Origin: Streptomyces sp. Tue6028
Lineage (GTDB): Bacteria; Actinomycetota; Actinomycetes; Streptomycetales; Streptomycetaceae
NCBI RefSeq assembly: GCF_002300165.1
Contig: NZ_MLCE01000003.1
Location: 62,001 to 126,000 of the forward strand
DNA: 64,000 nucleotides
Direction: 5' to 3'
The translations under genes and the position numbers were made by a program. Shown one piece after another: positions 1 to 8,777 of this stretch (position 1 is the first letter of the stretch; every line of letters begins with the position of its first letter). The notes beneath the pieces are model-generated. The model was not told where the DNA came from. It saw only the letters and a program-made list of their open reading frames with translations, and did not search any database.

Positions 1-8
1 TACGGAAG

Positions 9-53
9 GCCGTCGGCGCCTTGCCCAGTACCGCGTGGCAAGGCGCCGACGGC
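9..53. terminator. Perfect 17-bp hairpin
   Basis: Positions 9-25 and 37-53 are exact inverted complements with an 11-base loop. The stem sits just beyond the degraded C-terminal end of the transposase relic, so it could be a terminator or part of a former insertion-sequence end. No T-run follows it on either strand, which is usual in Streptomyces. Confidence 0.5.
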
Positions 54-212
54 ACGTTCGTAGCGGCGGTGTAGACGTCGGCACCCGGCGAGCCGGCCCA
101 TGGTGCGTTCGACGGTCCGGCGGCACCTGTGTCTGAGCTGTTTGGCGGTGCGTCTCTCGTCCTTTCGCGTGGTGGGTCTGGCGAGTGGACGACAGACGGG
201 GATGGCACCGGT
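54..212 (-). pseudogene. IS5-family transposase C-terminal relic
   Basis: Read on the minus strand, this stretch encodes a peptide containing the motifs KDERRTAKQ, RCRRTVERTMGRLAG and CRRLHRRYER. These match the usual C-terminal block of IS5-type DDE transposases of Streptomyces (the catalytic-E region, ERTMGRL followed by a Y-[E]-R segment). There is no start, no upstream DDE domain and no proper end: the frame runs into a perfect hairpin on one side and stops being recognisable about 70 bases before the FAD oxidase on the other. The family call is from memory of such sequences. The truncation is seen directly. Confidence 0.55.
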
Positions 213-281
213 CGACGACCAGTGAACTGGCCGCCGGAATCGCAGGACGAGCCTGCGACCGGTGCGTGAGGGTAGGTCACT

Positions 282-1874
282 GTGATCGACAGGCGAGACG
301 TGCTGCGGGCAGGGGTGCTGGGCGGCGTCGGTGGGGCGCTGGGTCTGCAGGCACCGGAAAGTTCGGCTGCGGCAGCTGAGGCGGCAGGGCCGGTCGGCGC
401 CCGGGACTGGAAGCGGTTGGCCCATGCGCTGTCCCCCGGGGCCACGCTCTACCGGCCGCAGGGCTCTGAATACGAGTCGCTGGCCTTGCCGTTCAACCAC
501 AGGTACGCCGGAATTCGACCTGCCGGCATCGTCGCCTGCGCGACCACCGAGGACGTGTCCGCATCGATCCGCTGGGCTCGCTCCGTGGGGCTGCCCGCCG
601 TGCCGCGCACCGGGCTGGGACACAACTACGCCGGGTATTCGACGACCACGGGCCTGCTCCTGAACATGGCCCGTATGAAGAGCATCGTCTCCACTCCGGC
701 ACCGGGCGGTGCCCGTTCTCGGGTCTATGGGCCGATGAAGGTCGTGCACGACGCCGGTACCGTCACCGTGGGGGCCGGCGTCACCAATGGCGACCTGCAT
801 CCACTGCTGGAGAACCAGGGCATGTTCGTGCCGACCGGTCGTTGCCCCAGCGTCGGGGTCGCGGGGCTGGTGCTGGGCGGCGGTATCGGCTTCAGCGACA
901 AGATGTTCGGGCTGACCTGCGACCGACTCGTCGCCACCACCGTCGTGCTCGCCGACGGACACACGGTCAAGGCCGACAAGGATGCGCACCCCGACCTGTT
1001 CTGGGCCTGCCGCGGCGGAGCCGGCAACAACTTCGGTGTCCACACCTCGTTCACCTTCCAGTACGAGCAGTTCGAGGGCACCGTGGGCTTCTACCAGCTC
1101 CGCTGGAGCCTGGACTCCGTACTGCCGGTGATCGCCGCCGCGCAGCGCATCGCCCAGGACACCGCGGGCGACAGGCGTTTCCATCTGCGGCTGGGCATCG
1201 GCACGAGCGGGACGACCCGGACGCAGATCCATGCGAACGCCAACGTCAACGCCATCGGCCAGTTCTACGGCACCGTCCAGGAACTGCGCGCCATCCTCGA
1301 CCCGTTGCTCAAGATCGGCACGACCGAGGAACGCGACCGCAACAGCGCTTCCGTTCGTCAGGTCACGCCCGGTGAGGCGAGCGAACTGCTGAGCGCCACC
1401 ACACCGATCGACCGCTTTGCCACCAAGTCGGCGATCCTGGACTCCCGCACCCTCTTGACCGATGAGCAGGTCGGCGCGGCAGCCGAGCGCCTGCTGGACT
1501 GGCCCGGCAGCCACAACGAGGACGGAGCCGGGTTCGCCATGTTCGCCCTCGGTGGTGAGATCAACGAGGTGGCGCCGAGCGCGACCGCGTTCGTGCACCG
1601 AAACGACCTCTTCGTCTTCGCCGCCGAGACCTCGTGGGCGGACTACGACCGCCCCGACGTCGCCGAGGCCAACCTGCACTGGCTCAAGCAGTTCTACGAC
1701 GACATCTTCCCCCGCAAGGCGCCCGACCAGGCGTACCAGAACTTCCCCGACCCGACGCTGAAGAACTGGCGGGAGGCCTACTACGGCGCGAACTACCCCC
1801 GCCTGGTCAAGGTGAAGCGGAAGTACGACCCGACCGGCTTCTTCGACTACGCGCAAGCGATCGGCTCGAGTTGA
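282..1874 (+). CDS. Tat-exported FAD-dependent oxidase (BBE/VAO family)
   Basis: A 530-residue flavoprotein. The N-terminus carries a twin-arginine signal (DRRDVLRAG, residues 3-11) followed by a Gly/Ala-rich hydrophobic stretch to about residue 33, so it is probably exported folded with FAD bound. An FAD_binding_4 (PCMH) domain covers roughly residues 75-245. His114 (RTGLGHNY) and Cys188 (GRCPSVGVAG) sit where berberine-bridge-type oxidases attach FAD covalently at two points. The C-terminus has the BBE-domain signature YYGANYPRL followed by KYDP near residue 510. Such enzymes oxidise sugars, alcohols or natural-product scaffolds with O2; the substrate here cannot be read from sequence. The GTG start at 282 is chosen because it places the Tat motif at the very N-terminus. 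It appears monocistronic, ending in a hairpin at 1887-1911. Confidence 0.88.
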   Translation: MIDRRDVLRAGVLGGVGGALGLQAPESSAAAAEAAGPVGARDWKRLAHALSPGATLYRPQGSEYESLALPFNHRYAGIRPAGIVACATTEDVSASIRWARSVGLPAVPRTGLGHNYAGYSTTTGLLLNMARMKSIVSTPAPGGARSRVYGPMKVVHDAGTVTVGAGVTNGDLHPLLENQGMFVPTGRCPSVGVAGLVLGGGIGFSDKMFGLTCDRLVATTVVLADGHTVKADKDAHPDLFWACRGGAGNNFGVHTSFTFQYEQFEGTVGFYQLRWSLDSVLPVIAAAQRIAQDTAGDRRFHLRLGIGTSGTTRTQIHANANVNAIGQFYGTVQELRAILDPLLKIGTTEERDRNSASVRQVTPGEASELLSATTPIDRFATKSAILDSRTLLTDEQVGAAAERLLDWPGSHNEDGAGFAMFALGGEINEVAPSATAFVHRNDLFVFAAETSWADYDRPDVAEANLHWLKQFYDDIFPRKAPDQAYQNFPDPTLKNWREAYYGANYPRLVKVKRKYDPTGFFDYAQAIGSS

Positions 1875-1886
1875 GCCCGGTGTCCG

Positions 1887-1911
1887 CCGGCCTCGACCTT
1901 GTCGAGGCCGG
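1887..1911. terminator. Terminator hairpin after the FAD oxidase
   Basis: CCGGCCTCGAC (1887-1897) pairs perfectly with 1901-1911 across a 3-base loop, 12 bases past the oxidase stop. It lies between convergent genes and may serve both. Confidence 0.75.
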
Positions 1912-2027
1912 TGCCCCGCACTTCGGGCGCTAGCGGCAGTGCGGCGGTGCTGCCCGGCCCTCGGGCCGCGGACCCGGTCCGCGGTCGCGCCCGGCGAACG
2001 GACCGCGGGCCCGGACGGCGGTCGGGC

Positions 2028-4049
2028 TCAGCCGTCGAGCCGGACGACCCGGACGGCGCCCGCGGGAACCGCGAGCCGGCCCGCGGCGCGTTCGCCGGTC
2101 AGCAGCTCCGTGCCGTGCGCGTCCAACGGCACCTTGGCATCGGTGGACGTGTGGTTGACGGCGAAGAGATAGGTGCCCGACTCGCCCGTGCGGCGCACCA
2201 CTTCGACGTCACGGGGCAGCTCGGCGCTGGGCGCGATGCGCGCGTCGTCGGTGGCCCAGCCGAGCAGGGCGTCCAGGCCCTGGGCGCCGAGGCGCGTGGA
2301 CACGTACCAGGCAGCACCCTTGCCGAGGCGGTTCCGGGTGACGGCCGGCTGGCCCGCGGTGAGTCCGTCGGCGTACGTCCAGACGGTCTCGGCGCCGCGC
2401 GGCACGACGAACTCGGTCCACACGTCACCGGTGAGTTCGGAGCCGTCGGGGCCGGTGATCCGGGTGCGCTCCCCCGCGAGGAGGGGCGAGAACTCCTCGA
2501 CCGTCAGGCCCAGTACGTCGCGCAGGGCGCCCGGGTAGGGGCCCGCGTGCACGGCGTCGTGTTCGTCGACGATGCCGGAGAAGTACGAGACGACGAGGGT
2601 GCCGCCGCTCTCGACGTACTCCCTGAGGTTGTTCCCGGCCGCTTCCGTCATCAGGTAGAGAGCGGGGACGACGACAAGGGGATAGGCCGACAAGTCGGCT
2701 TCCGGGTGGGCGAAGTCGACCGTGAGGTGGCGGTCGTAGAGCGCCTCGTAGAAGGCGTCGGCGCGCTCGCGGGCGTCGTGGTCCTCGCTGGGGCGCCACT
2801 GGAGGTCCTGTGCCCACCAGGAGTGCCAGTCCCAGAGCACGGCGACGTCGGCGACGGTGCGGGTGCCCTTGAGCGGGGCCAGCGCCTCGACGGACGCGCC
2901 GAGTTCGGCGACCTCGCGCCACACCCGGGAGTCGATGCCCGCGTGCGGCAGCATCGACGAGTGGAACTTCTCGGCGCCGCGCCGGGACTGTCGCCACTGG
3001 AAGAACATGGCGCCCTCGGAGCCGCGTGCCACGTGCGCGAGGGAGTTGCGGGCCATCTGGCCGGGGGCTTTGGCGGGGTTGCGGGGCTGCCAGTTGACGC
3101 CGGACGTGGAGTGTTCGAGCAGCAGCCAGGGTGCGCCGCCGGCGACCGAGCGGGTGAGGTCGGCCGCCATCGCGAGGTTCACGTGGGTGCGTCGGCCGTC
3201 GGTGATCAGGTAGTGGTCGTTGGTGACGAGGTCGACCTCGCGGCCCCAGGCCCAGTAGTCGACGGAGTCGCACTGGCTCAGCGCGGTCATGAAGTTGGTG
3301 GTGACGGGGATGCCCGGTGCGAGGCGGTGCAGGATGTCGCGCTCGGCGACGAAGTTCTCGCGCATGGTCTCGTCGGCGAACCGGCGGTGGTCGAGGGCCT
3401 GGGCCGGGTTGCCGACCGTCGGGGTGACGCGCGGCGGGTCGATCTGGCCGAAGTCCGCGTAGCGCTGTCCCCAGAAGGCGGTCCCCCAGGCCTCGTTGAG
3501 TGCATCGACGGTGCCGTAGGTGCGGGTGAGCCAGCGCCGGAAGTGCGCTGCGCAGGACTCGCAGTAGCAGGCCGAGACGGGGACGCCGTATTCGTTGTGG
3601 ACGTGCCACAGCGCGAGTGCGGGGTGGTCGGCGTAGCGGGTGGCGAGCCGGGTGGTGATGTTCGCGGCGGCGGCCCGGTAGTGGGTGTTGCTGTGGCAGA
3701 TGGCGCCGCGTGAACCGAACGCGTAGCGGGTGCCGTCGGCGGCCACGGGCAGCGCGTCGGGGTGCTCCCGGTAGAACCAGGCGGGGGGCGCGACGGTGGG
3801 TGTGCCCAGGTCGGCGCGGATGCCGTTGTCGTGGAGCAGGTCGAGCAGGCGGTCGAGCCAGCCGAATTCGTAGGTGCCCGGAGCCGGTTCGAGCAGGGCC
3901 CAGGAGAAGATCCCGACGCTCACCATCGTGACACCCGCCTCGCGCATCAGACGGACGTCCTCGTGGCGTACGTCTTCCGGCCACTGCTCGGGGTTGTAGT
4001 CCCCACCGAAGGCGAGCCCGGTGAGGCCCTTGGGGGTGGTCTCCGGCAT
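2028..4049 (-). CDS. GH42 beta-galactosidase
   Basis: A cytoplasmic 673-residue enzyme of glycoside hydrolase family 42, which hydrolyses terminal beta-galactosides (galacto-oligosaccharides, lactose). There is no signal peptide. The TIM-barrel begins with GGDYNPEQWP (residues 15-24). The acid/base Glu153 lies in WHVHNEYG, and the nucleophile Glu312 in WLLLEHSTSG. Cys161, Cys163 and Cys166 (with upstream residues) match the zinc-binding Cys cluster of many GH42 enzymes. Trimerisation and small C-terminal domains follow, and the length is normal for the family. It is divergent from a sugar ABC importer with a LacI regulator, so it probably cleaves what that importer brings in. The start ATG follows a GGGAGAGATC ribosome-binding stretch. 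Confidence 0.93.
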   Translation of the reverse strand: MPETTPKGLTGLAFGGDYNPEQWPEDVRHEDVRLMREAGVTMVSVGIFSWALLEPAPGTYEFGWLDRLLDLLHDNGIRADLGTPTVAPPAWFYREHPDALPVAADGTRYAFGSRGAICHSNTHYRAAAANITTRLATRYADHPALALWHVHNEYGVPVSACYCESCAAHFRRWLTRTYGTVDALNEAWGTAFWGQRYADFGQIDPPRVTPTVGNPAQALDHRRFADETMRENFVAERDILHRLAPGIPVTTNFMTALSQCDSVDYWAWGREVDLVTNDHYLITDGRRTHVNLAMAADLTRSVAGGAPWLLLEHSTSGVNWQPRNPAKAPGQMARNSLAHVARGSEGAMFFQWRQSRRGAEKFHSSMLPHAGIDSRVWREVAELGASVEALAPLKGTRTVADVAVLWDWHSWWAQDLQWRPSEDHDARERADAFYEALYDRHLTVDFAHPEADLSAYPLVVVPALYLMTEAAGNNLREYVESGGTLVVSYFSGIVDEHDAVHAGPYPGALRDVLGLTVEEFSPLLAGERTRITGPDGSELTGDVWTEFVVPRGAETVWTYADGLTAGQPAVTRNRLGKGAAWYVSTRLGAQGLDALLGWATDDARIAPSAELPRDVEVVRRTGESGTYLFAVNHTSTDAKVPLDAHGTELLTGERAAGRLAVPAGAVRVVRLDG

Positions 4050-4136
4050 GGATCTCTCCCGATGTGTCGATCAATTGGGAACGTGCACACACATGCTGAG
4101 TGGCGCGAGGCCAACATAACCGCACAGCAACAACCA

Positions 4137-4167
4137 TTGACAAGTGTCGAGGATGTTTCTCTACTGT
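4137..4167 (+). promoter_or_regulatory. Promoter of the sugar importer operon
   Basis: TTGACA (4137-4142) and TACTGT (4162-4167) are separated by 19 bases, somewhat long for a housekeeping sigma promoter. The -10 hexamer runs into the palindromic operator at 4164-4179, so a bound repressor would block it. The start of transcription would fall near 4174, leaving a leader of about 185 bases. Confidence 0.5.
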
Positions 4168-4179
4168 GAACGCTCACAG
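4164..4179. promoter_or_regulatory. Putative LacI-family operator
   Basis: CTGTGAACGCTCACAG is a near-perfect palindrome: 6-base arms plus a central CG, with only the bases flanking the CG unpaired. The central CpG and TGTGA/TCACA arms are the usual architecture of LacI/GalR-family operators. The regulator is likely the LacI protein encoded at 7566, last gene of the operon. Confidence 0.6.
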
Positions 4180-4358
4180 AAGCGCCGCACACGAGCCGAC
4201 GGCCGTGCCGGTGTCGTCGGTGTGAGCGCGCGCAGGCCCCGAGGGCCGGGCGCGGCCGCACCTTTCGACCACCGGCCCAAGCGCCCGGGCGGCGAGCGGC
4301 CAGGGAACACCGCAGGTCTCCGCAGCAGGCGTAGACCCAGGTCAGGGGAGAACGATCC

Positions 4359-5690
4359 ATGCCCGACACGAAGCACAGCCGGCTCCGTCGATGGGGTGCC
4401 ACCACCGTCGCCGCCGTACTCGGCGCCACCACGCTCGCCGCATGCGGGTCGGAGGACGCGAAGGACAGCCAAGCCGAGTCCGGGCCCGCGTCGCTGACGT
4501 ACTGGACCTGGGCCCCGGGCATGGACAAGGTCGTGGACCTCTGGAACAAGGGGCCCGGCAAGGAGCAGCAGATCACCGTCACGGTGAAGAAGCAGGCGTC
4601 GGGCGACACGCTCGTCACCAAGATCCTCACCGCGCACAAGGCGCACAAGGCCCCCGACCTGGTCCAGGCCGAGTACCAGACGCTGCCGACCCTCGTCAGC
4701 AATGACGCCCTCGCCGACATATCGGGTGACGTGGACGGCGCGAAGAGCAAGTTCGCCGACGGCGTCTGGCAGCAGACCACCCTGGGTTCGGACGCGGTGT
4801 ATGCGATCCCGCAGGACATCGGCCCGATGATGTTCTACTACCGCGAGGACCTCTTCAAGAAGTACGGCCTGACCGTCCCCACGACCTGGGAGCAGTTCGC
4901 CGAGACGGCGCGCGCGCTGAAGAAGAAGGCACCGGACAAGGCCCTGACCACCTTCTCCGCCAACGACTCCGGCCTGTTCGCGGGACTCGCCCAGCAGGCG
5001 GGAGCGAAGTGGTGGACCACCTCGGGCGACAAGTGGAAGGTCGGCATCGACGACGCGGCGACCCGGAAGGTCGCCGACTTCTGGGGCGGGCTGGTCAAGG
5101 AGGGCGTGATCGACAACCAGCCGATGTACCAGCCGGCCTGGAACAAGGCCCTGAACACCGGCAAGCAGATCGCCTGGGTGAGCGCGGTGTGGGCACCGGG
5201 CACCCTGACCACCGCGGCTCCCGACACCAAGGGCAAGTGGGCGATGGCACCACTGCCGCAGTGGTCGGACAGCGACGACGTCACCGGCAGTTGGGGCGGC
5301 TCCTCGACGGCCGTCACCACGGACTCCAAGCACCGGGCCGCCGCCGCGAAGTTCGCCGCGTGGCTGAACACCGATCCGAAGGCGGTGGCCGCGATGGCCA
5401 AGGAGGGCGGCATCTACCCCGCCTCCACCAGCGCGCAGCTCAGCGACGCGTTCACCCAGCCGCCGGCCTTCTTCTCCAACCAGCCGGACTTCTACACCAA
5501 GGCCTCCCAGATCGCGAAGACCACCGCGCCGTCCGCGTGGGGCCCCAACGTGAACGTCGCCTACACATCCTTCAACGACGCCTTCGGCGCCGCCGCCAAG
5601 AACAAGTCCGACTTCGGCGCCGCCCTGACGAGGATGCAGGACACCACGGTCGCCGACCTCAAGAAGCAGGGCTTCGGGGTCGCTCAGTGA
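4359..5690 (+). CDS. Sugar ABC transporter substrate-binding lipoprotein
   Basis: A 443-residue extracytoplasmic binding protein of the SBP_bac_1 (CUT1 carbohydrate) family. A signal peptide with positively charged start (KHSRLRRW) and hydrophobic core ends in the lipobox LAAC, with Cys29 as the lipidated residue; a Ser/Asp/Glu-rich linker follows. Residues from about 45 on (LTYWTWAPGMDKVVDLWNK) are the typical first strand and helix of the fold. It should present an oligosaccharide, most likely a beta-galactoside given the GH42 neighbour, to the two permeases downstream. It is the first gene of a tight four-gene operon and its stop overlaps the next start. No ATPase gene is present in the operon, so it probably uses a shared MsiK-type ATPase, as known for other Streptomyces sugar importers. 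Confidence 0.92.
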   Translation: MPDTKHSRLRRWGATTVAAVLGATTLAACGSEDAKDSQAESGPASLTYWTWAPGMDKVVDLWNKGPGKEQQITVTVKKQASGDTLVTKILTAHKAHKAPDLVQAEYQTLPTLVSNDALADISGDVDGAKSKFADGVWQQTTLGSDAVYAIPQDIGPMMFYYREDLFKKYGLTVPTTWEQFAETARALKKKAPDKALTTFSANDSGLFAGLAQQAGAKWWTTSGDKWKVGIDDAATRKVADFWGGLVKEGVIDNQPMYQPAWNKALNTGKQIAWVSAVWAPGTLTTAAPDTKGKWAMAPLPQWSDSDDVTGSWGGSSTAVTTDSKHRAAAAKFAAWLNTDPKAVAAMAKEGGIYPASTSAQLSDAFTQPPAFFSNQPDFYTKASQIAKTTAPSAWGPNVNVAYTSFNDAFGAAAKNKSDFGAALTRMQDTTVADLKKQGFGVAQ

Positions 5691-6661
5691 CCACGGCACA
5701 CCGGGAGCCGTACGGGGCCGAGGGGGCCCCGTACGCCCTCCCTCCCCGCACCGCCGCCCGCGAACGAGCGCGCTCCGCCCCCTACTTCTTCCTGCTCCCC
5801 GCGACGGTCCTCTTCGTCCTGTTCTTCGCCCTGCCCATCGGCTACGCGATCTGGCTGAGCCTGCACAAGGTCCAGGTCAAGGGGCTCGGGCTGGGCTCCG
5901 GCGCCCGCACCGAGATCTGGGCGGGCCTGGAGAACTACACCGACGCCCTCACCGACAGCGAGCTGCTCGACGGGGCGCTGCGCGTCCTCGGCTACGGCGC
6001 CCTCGTGATCCCGGTGATGCTCGGCCTCGCCCTGCTCTTCGCGCTGATGCTCGACACGGACAAGGTACGGCTCGCCCCGGTCACCCGGCTCGCGACCTTC
6101 CTGCCGTACGCCATTCCGGGCGTCGTCGCCGCGCTGCTGTGGGGCTTCCTGTACCTCCCGGACGTCAGCCCCTTCTACTTCGTCCTGGACAAGCTGGGCA
6201 TGCCGCAGCCGAACCTTCTGGACGGCGGGCCGCTGTACCTGGCCCTGTCCAACATCGCCGTCTGGGGCGGCACCGGTTTCAACATGATCGTCATCTACAC
6301 CTCGCTGCGGGCCATCCCGGCCGAGGTGTACGAGGCGGCGAAGCTGGACGGCGCCTCGCCGCTGCAGATCGCGCTGCGGATCAAGATTCCGATGGTGGCG
6401 CCCTCGCTGATCCTCACCTTCTTCTTCTCGATCATCGCGACGCTCCAGGTGTTCAGCGAGCCCACCACCCTCAAGCCGCTCACCAACTCCGTCTCCACGA
6501 CCTGGAGTCCGCTGATGAAGGTGTACCGGGACGCGTTCGGCGCGGGCGACATCCACGCGGCGGCCGCCGAGGCCGTGATCATCGCCCTGGTCACCCTGGT
6601 CCTGTCGTTCGGCTTCCTGCGCGCCGCCAACTCCCGTACCAAGCAGGGGGAAGCACGATGA
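5687..6661 (+). CDS. Sugar ABC transporter permease (MalF-type)
   Basis: A 324-residue inner-membrane permease with about six transmembrane helices, the first at residues 30-52 (YFFLLPATVLFVLFFALPIG). The EAA loop EVYEAAKLDGASPLQ, followed by IALRIKIPM, is the contact site for the ATPase. The start is the GTG at 5687, which overlaps the stop of the binding-protein gene (GTGA) and places a short polar tail before the first helix. A much longer open frame extends upstream but lies inside the binding-protein gene in another frame. It forms the channel with the next gene product. Confidence 0.92.
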   Translation: MTTAHREPYGAEGAPYALPPRTAARERARSAPYFFLLPATVLFVLFFALPIGYAIWLSLHKVQVKGLGLGSGARTEIWAGLENYTDALTDSELLDGALRVLGYGALVIPVMLGLALLFALMLDTDKVRLAPVTRLATFLPYAIPGVVAALLWGFLYLPDVSPFYFVLDKLGMPQPNLLDGGPLYLALSNIAVWGGTGFNMIVIYTSLRAIPAEVYEAAKLDGASPLQIALRIKIPMVAPSLILTFFFSIIATLQVFSEPTTLKPLTNSVSTTWSPLMKVYRDAFGAGDIHAAAAEAVIIALVTLVLSFGFLRAANSRTKQGEAR

Positions 6662-7563
6662 GTTCTCTCGCCGTCCGCAAGGCCGCACCGGCCGCCGGTA
6701 CGACACCGGGGACCGCCCAGGGGCCGCCGCTGCGCCGCCGGATCGCCCTGGTGCCGACACTGACGCTGCTGCTCGGCGCCCTCTACTGTCTGCTGCCCGT
6801 GGCCTGGGTGGTGATCGCCTCCACCAAGTCCGGCCGTGAGCTGTTCTCGACCTTCACGTTCCTGCCCGGCACCGGTTTCACCCAGAACCTGCGGGACCTC
6901 GACGCCTACCGCGACGGCATCTACTGGAAGTGGATGGGCAACTCCGCCCTGTACGCCGGTCTCGGCGCCCTGCTGTCGACGGCCGTCTCCGCGCTCAGCG
7001 GGTACGGGCTCGCGATCTACCGCTTCCGCGGCCGCGAAACCGTGTTCGGCGTCCTGATGGCGGGCGTGCTGATGCCTCCGGTGATCCTCGCCATCCCCCA
7101 GTACCTGCTGCTGGCGAAGGCGGACCTGACCGACTCGTACGCCTCCGTCCTGCTCCCCCTCGTCCTGTCCCCGTACGGGATCTATCTGGCCCGGATCTAC
7201 GCCACCGCGGCCGTGCCCGGTGACGTGGTCGAGGCCGGGCGGATGGACGGCGCGAGCGAGTGGCGGATCTTCACCCGTGTCGCGCTGCCGATGATGGTGC
7301 CGGGGCTGGTGACGGTGTTCCTGTTCCAGTTCGTGGCCGTGTGGAACAACTTCCTGCTCCCCTACATCATGCTCAGCGACGACGAGAAGTTCCCGATCAC
7401 GCTCGGACTGTTCACGCTCCTGGAACAGGGCTCCAACACCCCGGCGCTGTACACCCTCGTGATCACCGGAGCGATGCTCGCCGTCATCCCGCTGATCGCG
7501 CTCTTCCTGATCATCCAGCGCTTCTGGAGCCTCGATCTGCTGTCAGGAGCCGTAAAGTCGTGA
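6658..7563 (+). CDS. Sugar ABC transporter permease (MalG-type)
   Basis: A 301-residue second permease subunit. Its ATG overlaps the stop of the preceding permease (ATGA), indicating translational coupling. It has about six transmembrane segments, the first starting near residue 28 (ALVPTLTLLLGALYCLLPVA). The EAA signature VVEAGRMDGASEWR with FTRVALPM sits at about residues 190-215. The C-terminus RFWSLDLLSGAVK is typical of MalG-like subunits. Confidence 0.92.
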   Translation: MSSLAVRKAAPAAGTTPGTAQGPPLRRRIALVPTLTLLLGALYCLLPVAWVVIASTKSGRELFSTFTFLPGTGFTQNLRDLDAYRDGIYWKWMGNSALYAGLGALLSTAVSALSGYGLAIYRFRGRETVFGVLMAGVLMPPVILAIPQYLLLAKADLTDSYASVLLPLVLSPYGIYLARIYATAAVPGDVVEAGRMDGASEWRIFTRVALPMMVPGLVTVFLFQFVAVWNNFLLPYIMLSDDEKFPITLGLFTLLEQGSNTPALYTLVITGAMLAVIPLIALFLIIQRFWSLDLLSGAVKS

Positions 7564-7565
7564 CC

Positions 7566-8591
7566 ATGAGCAACACGGGGGGCCGGCGCAAGCCGCCGAC
7601 GATCCATGACGTCGCCCGCGAGGCAGGGGTGTCGCGGGGCACGGTGTCACGGGTGCTCAACGGCGGGCACTACGTCAGCCCCTCGGCGCAAGAGGCGGTC
7701 AACGCCGCCATCCGCAGGACGGGTTACGTCGTGAACCGGCACGCCCGCTCCCTCATCACCGGACGCTCCGACTCGATCGGCTTCCTGCTGACCGAACCGC
7801 AGGAGCGGTTCTTCGAGGACCCCAACTTCAACGTCCTGCTGCGCGGCTGCACCCAGGCGCTCGCCGCGCACGACGTGCCCCTGCTGCTGATGCTCGCGGG
7901 CACCGAGGACGAGCGGCGCCGCATCACGCGGTACATCACCGCCGGACATGTCGACGGGGTGCTGCTGGTCTCCAGCCACTCCGGCGACCCGGTCGCCGAG
8001 GAGCTCCGTGAGGCGGGGGTGCCACTGGTCGCCTGCGGCAAGCCGATCGGTCTGGGGTCCAGGGTGAGCTATGTCGCCGCCGACGACCGGGACGGCGCCC
8101 GCGACATGGTCGCTCATCTGCTGTCGCTCGGGCGGCGCCGGGTCGGCACCGTCACGGGTCCGCTCGACACACCGGGCGGCGTCGAGCGTCTGGCCGGCTA
8201 CCGGGAGGTGCTCTCCGAGGCGGGCGTCGAGGCCGACGACCGTCTCGTCGTCTCCGGCGACTACAGCCGGGCCAGCGGCGAGGCGGCGGCCGAGCGGCTC
8301 CTGGAGCAGGCACCCGACGTGGACGCGGTGTTCGTCGCCTCGGACCTGATGGCACAGGGTGTGCTGACCGCCCTGCACCGGGCGGGCCGCCGGGTGCCGG
8401 AGGACGTGGCCGTGGGCGGCTTCGACGACTCCCCCGCCGCCACCGCGTCCAGCCCGGCCCTCACCACGATCCGCCAGCCCTGGGACCGCATCAGCGCCGA
8501 GATGGTACGGGTGCTGCTGGCCGAGATAGGGGGCGAGGACCCCGCGGCGGTGATCCTGCCGACGGAGCTGGTGCGGCGCGAGTCGACCTGA
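7566..8591 (+). CDS. LacI-family repressor of the beta-galactoside locus
   Basis: A 341-residue transcription factor. The HTH is at residues 12-31 (TIHDVAREAGVSRGTVSRVL), with a hinge near residues 55-66 and a type-1 periplasmic-binding-protein-like effector domain after that. The start ATG at 7566 lies two bases after the permease stop, so it belongs to the importer operon and would be autoregulated. The best candidate operator is 4164-4179. The inducer is inferred to be a galactoside or its breakdown product. A strong hairpin follows at 8606-8643. Confidence 0.93.
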   Translation: MSNTGGRRKPPTIHDVAREAGVSRGTVSRVLNGGHYVSPSAQEAVNAAIRRTGYVVNRHARSLITGRSDSIGFLLTEPQERFFEDPNFNVLLRGCTQALAAHDVPLLLMLAGTEDERRRITRYITAGHVDGVLLVSSHSGDPVAEELREAGVPLVACGKPIGLGSRVSYVAADDRDGARDMVAHLLSLGRRRVGTVTGPLDTPGGVERLAGYREVLSEAGVEADDRLVVSGDYSRASGEAAAERLLEQAPDVDAVFVASDLMAQGVLTALHRAGRRVPEDVAVGGFDDSPAATASSPALTTIRQPWDRISAEMVRVLLAEIGGEDPAAVILPTELVRREST

Positions 8592-8605
8592 CGCCGGCGG
8601 CCGGC

Positions 8606-8643
8606 GGTCGCGCCGGGGACGGCCCCGCGGCCCCGGTGCGACC
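8606..8643 (+). terminator. Terminator of the beta-galactoside operon
   Basis: Thirteen-base arms 8606-8618 and 8631-8643 pair with a single G-T wobble across a 12-base GC-rich loop, starting 14 bases past the LacI stop. Confidence 0.7.
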
Positions 8644-8777
8644 GGTCAGGATTCGAGAAGCCGCCCGGGACTGCGGCGATCTAGCGTGAAGGCGTCGGCG
8701 GGAGCACCGCCGGCGCTCGGAGCGCCCCCGTACGCGACGGGCACCGCACGCAGGACACGTACCACGAAGGAGTCGTC

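Larger units (their letters stand above)
4050..4358. promoter_or_regulatory. Divergent control region of the beta-galactoside locus
   Basis: This 309-base gap separates the GH42 gene from the importer operon. It holds the rightward promoter and the operator described separately. On the minus strand, TTGTCA and TATGTT with a 19-base spacer could be the GH42 promoter, and its -35 hexamer overlaps the rightward -35. A TGGGAACGTGCACA stretch at about 4076-4089 resembles half of a LacI-family operator next to the GH42 start. The bases 4180-4350 show no further recognisable signal except the purine-rich ribosome-binding site before 4359. Confidence 0.55.

Noticed and set aside
1899..3713. A 604-codon plus-strand frame
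   Set aside because: Antisense to the GH42 beta-galactosidase, no recognisable motif.
4161..5699. A 512-codon minus-strand frame over the binding-protein gene
   Set aside because: Low-complexity Arg/Gly/Leu sequence opposite a clear lipoprotein; typical high-GC antisense frame.
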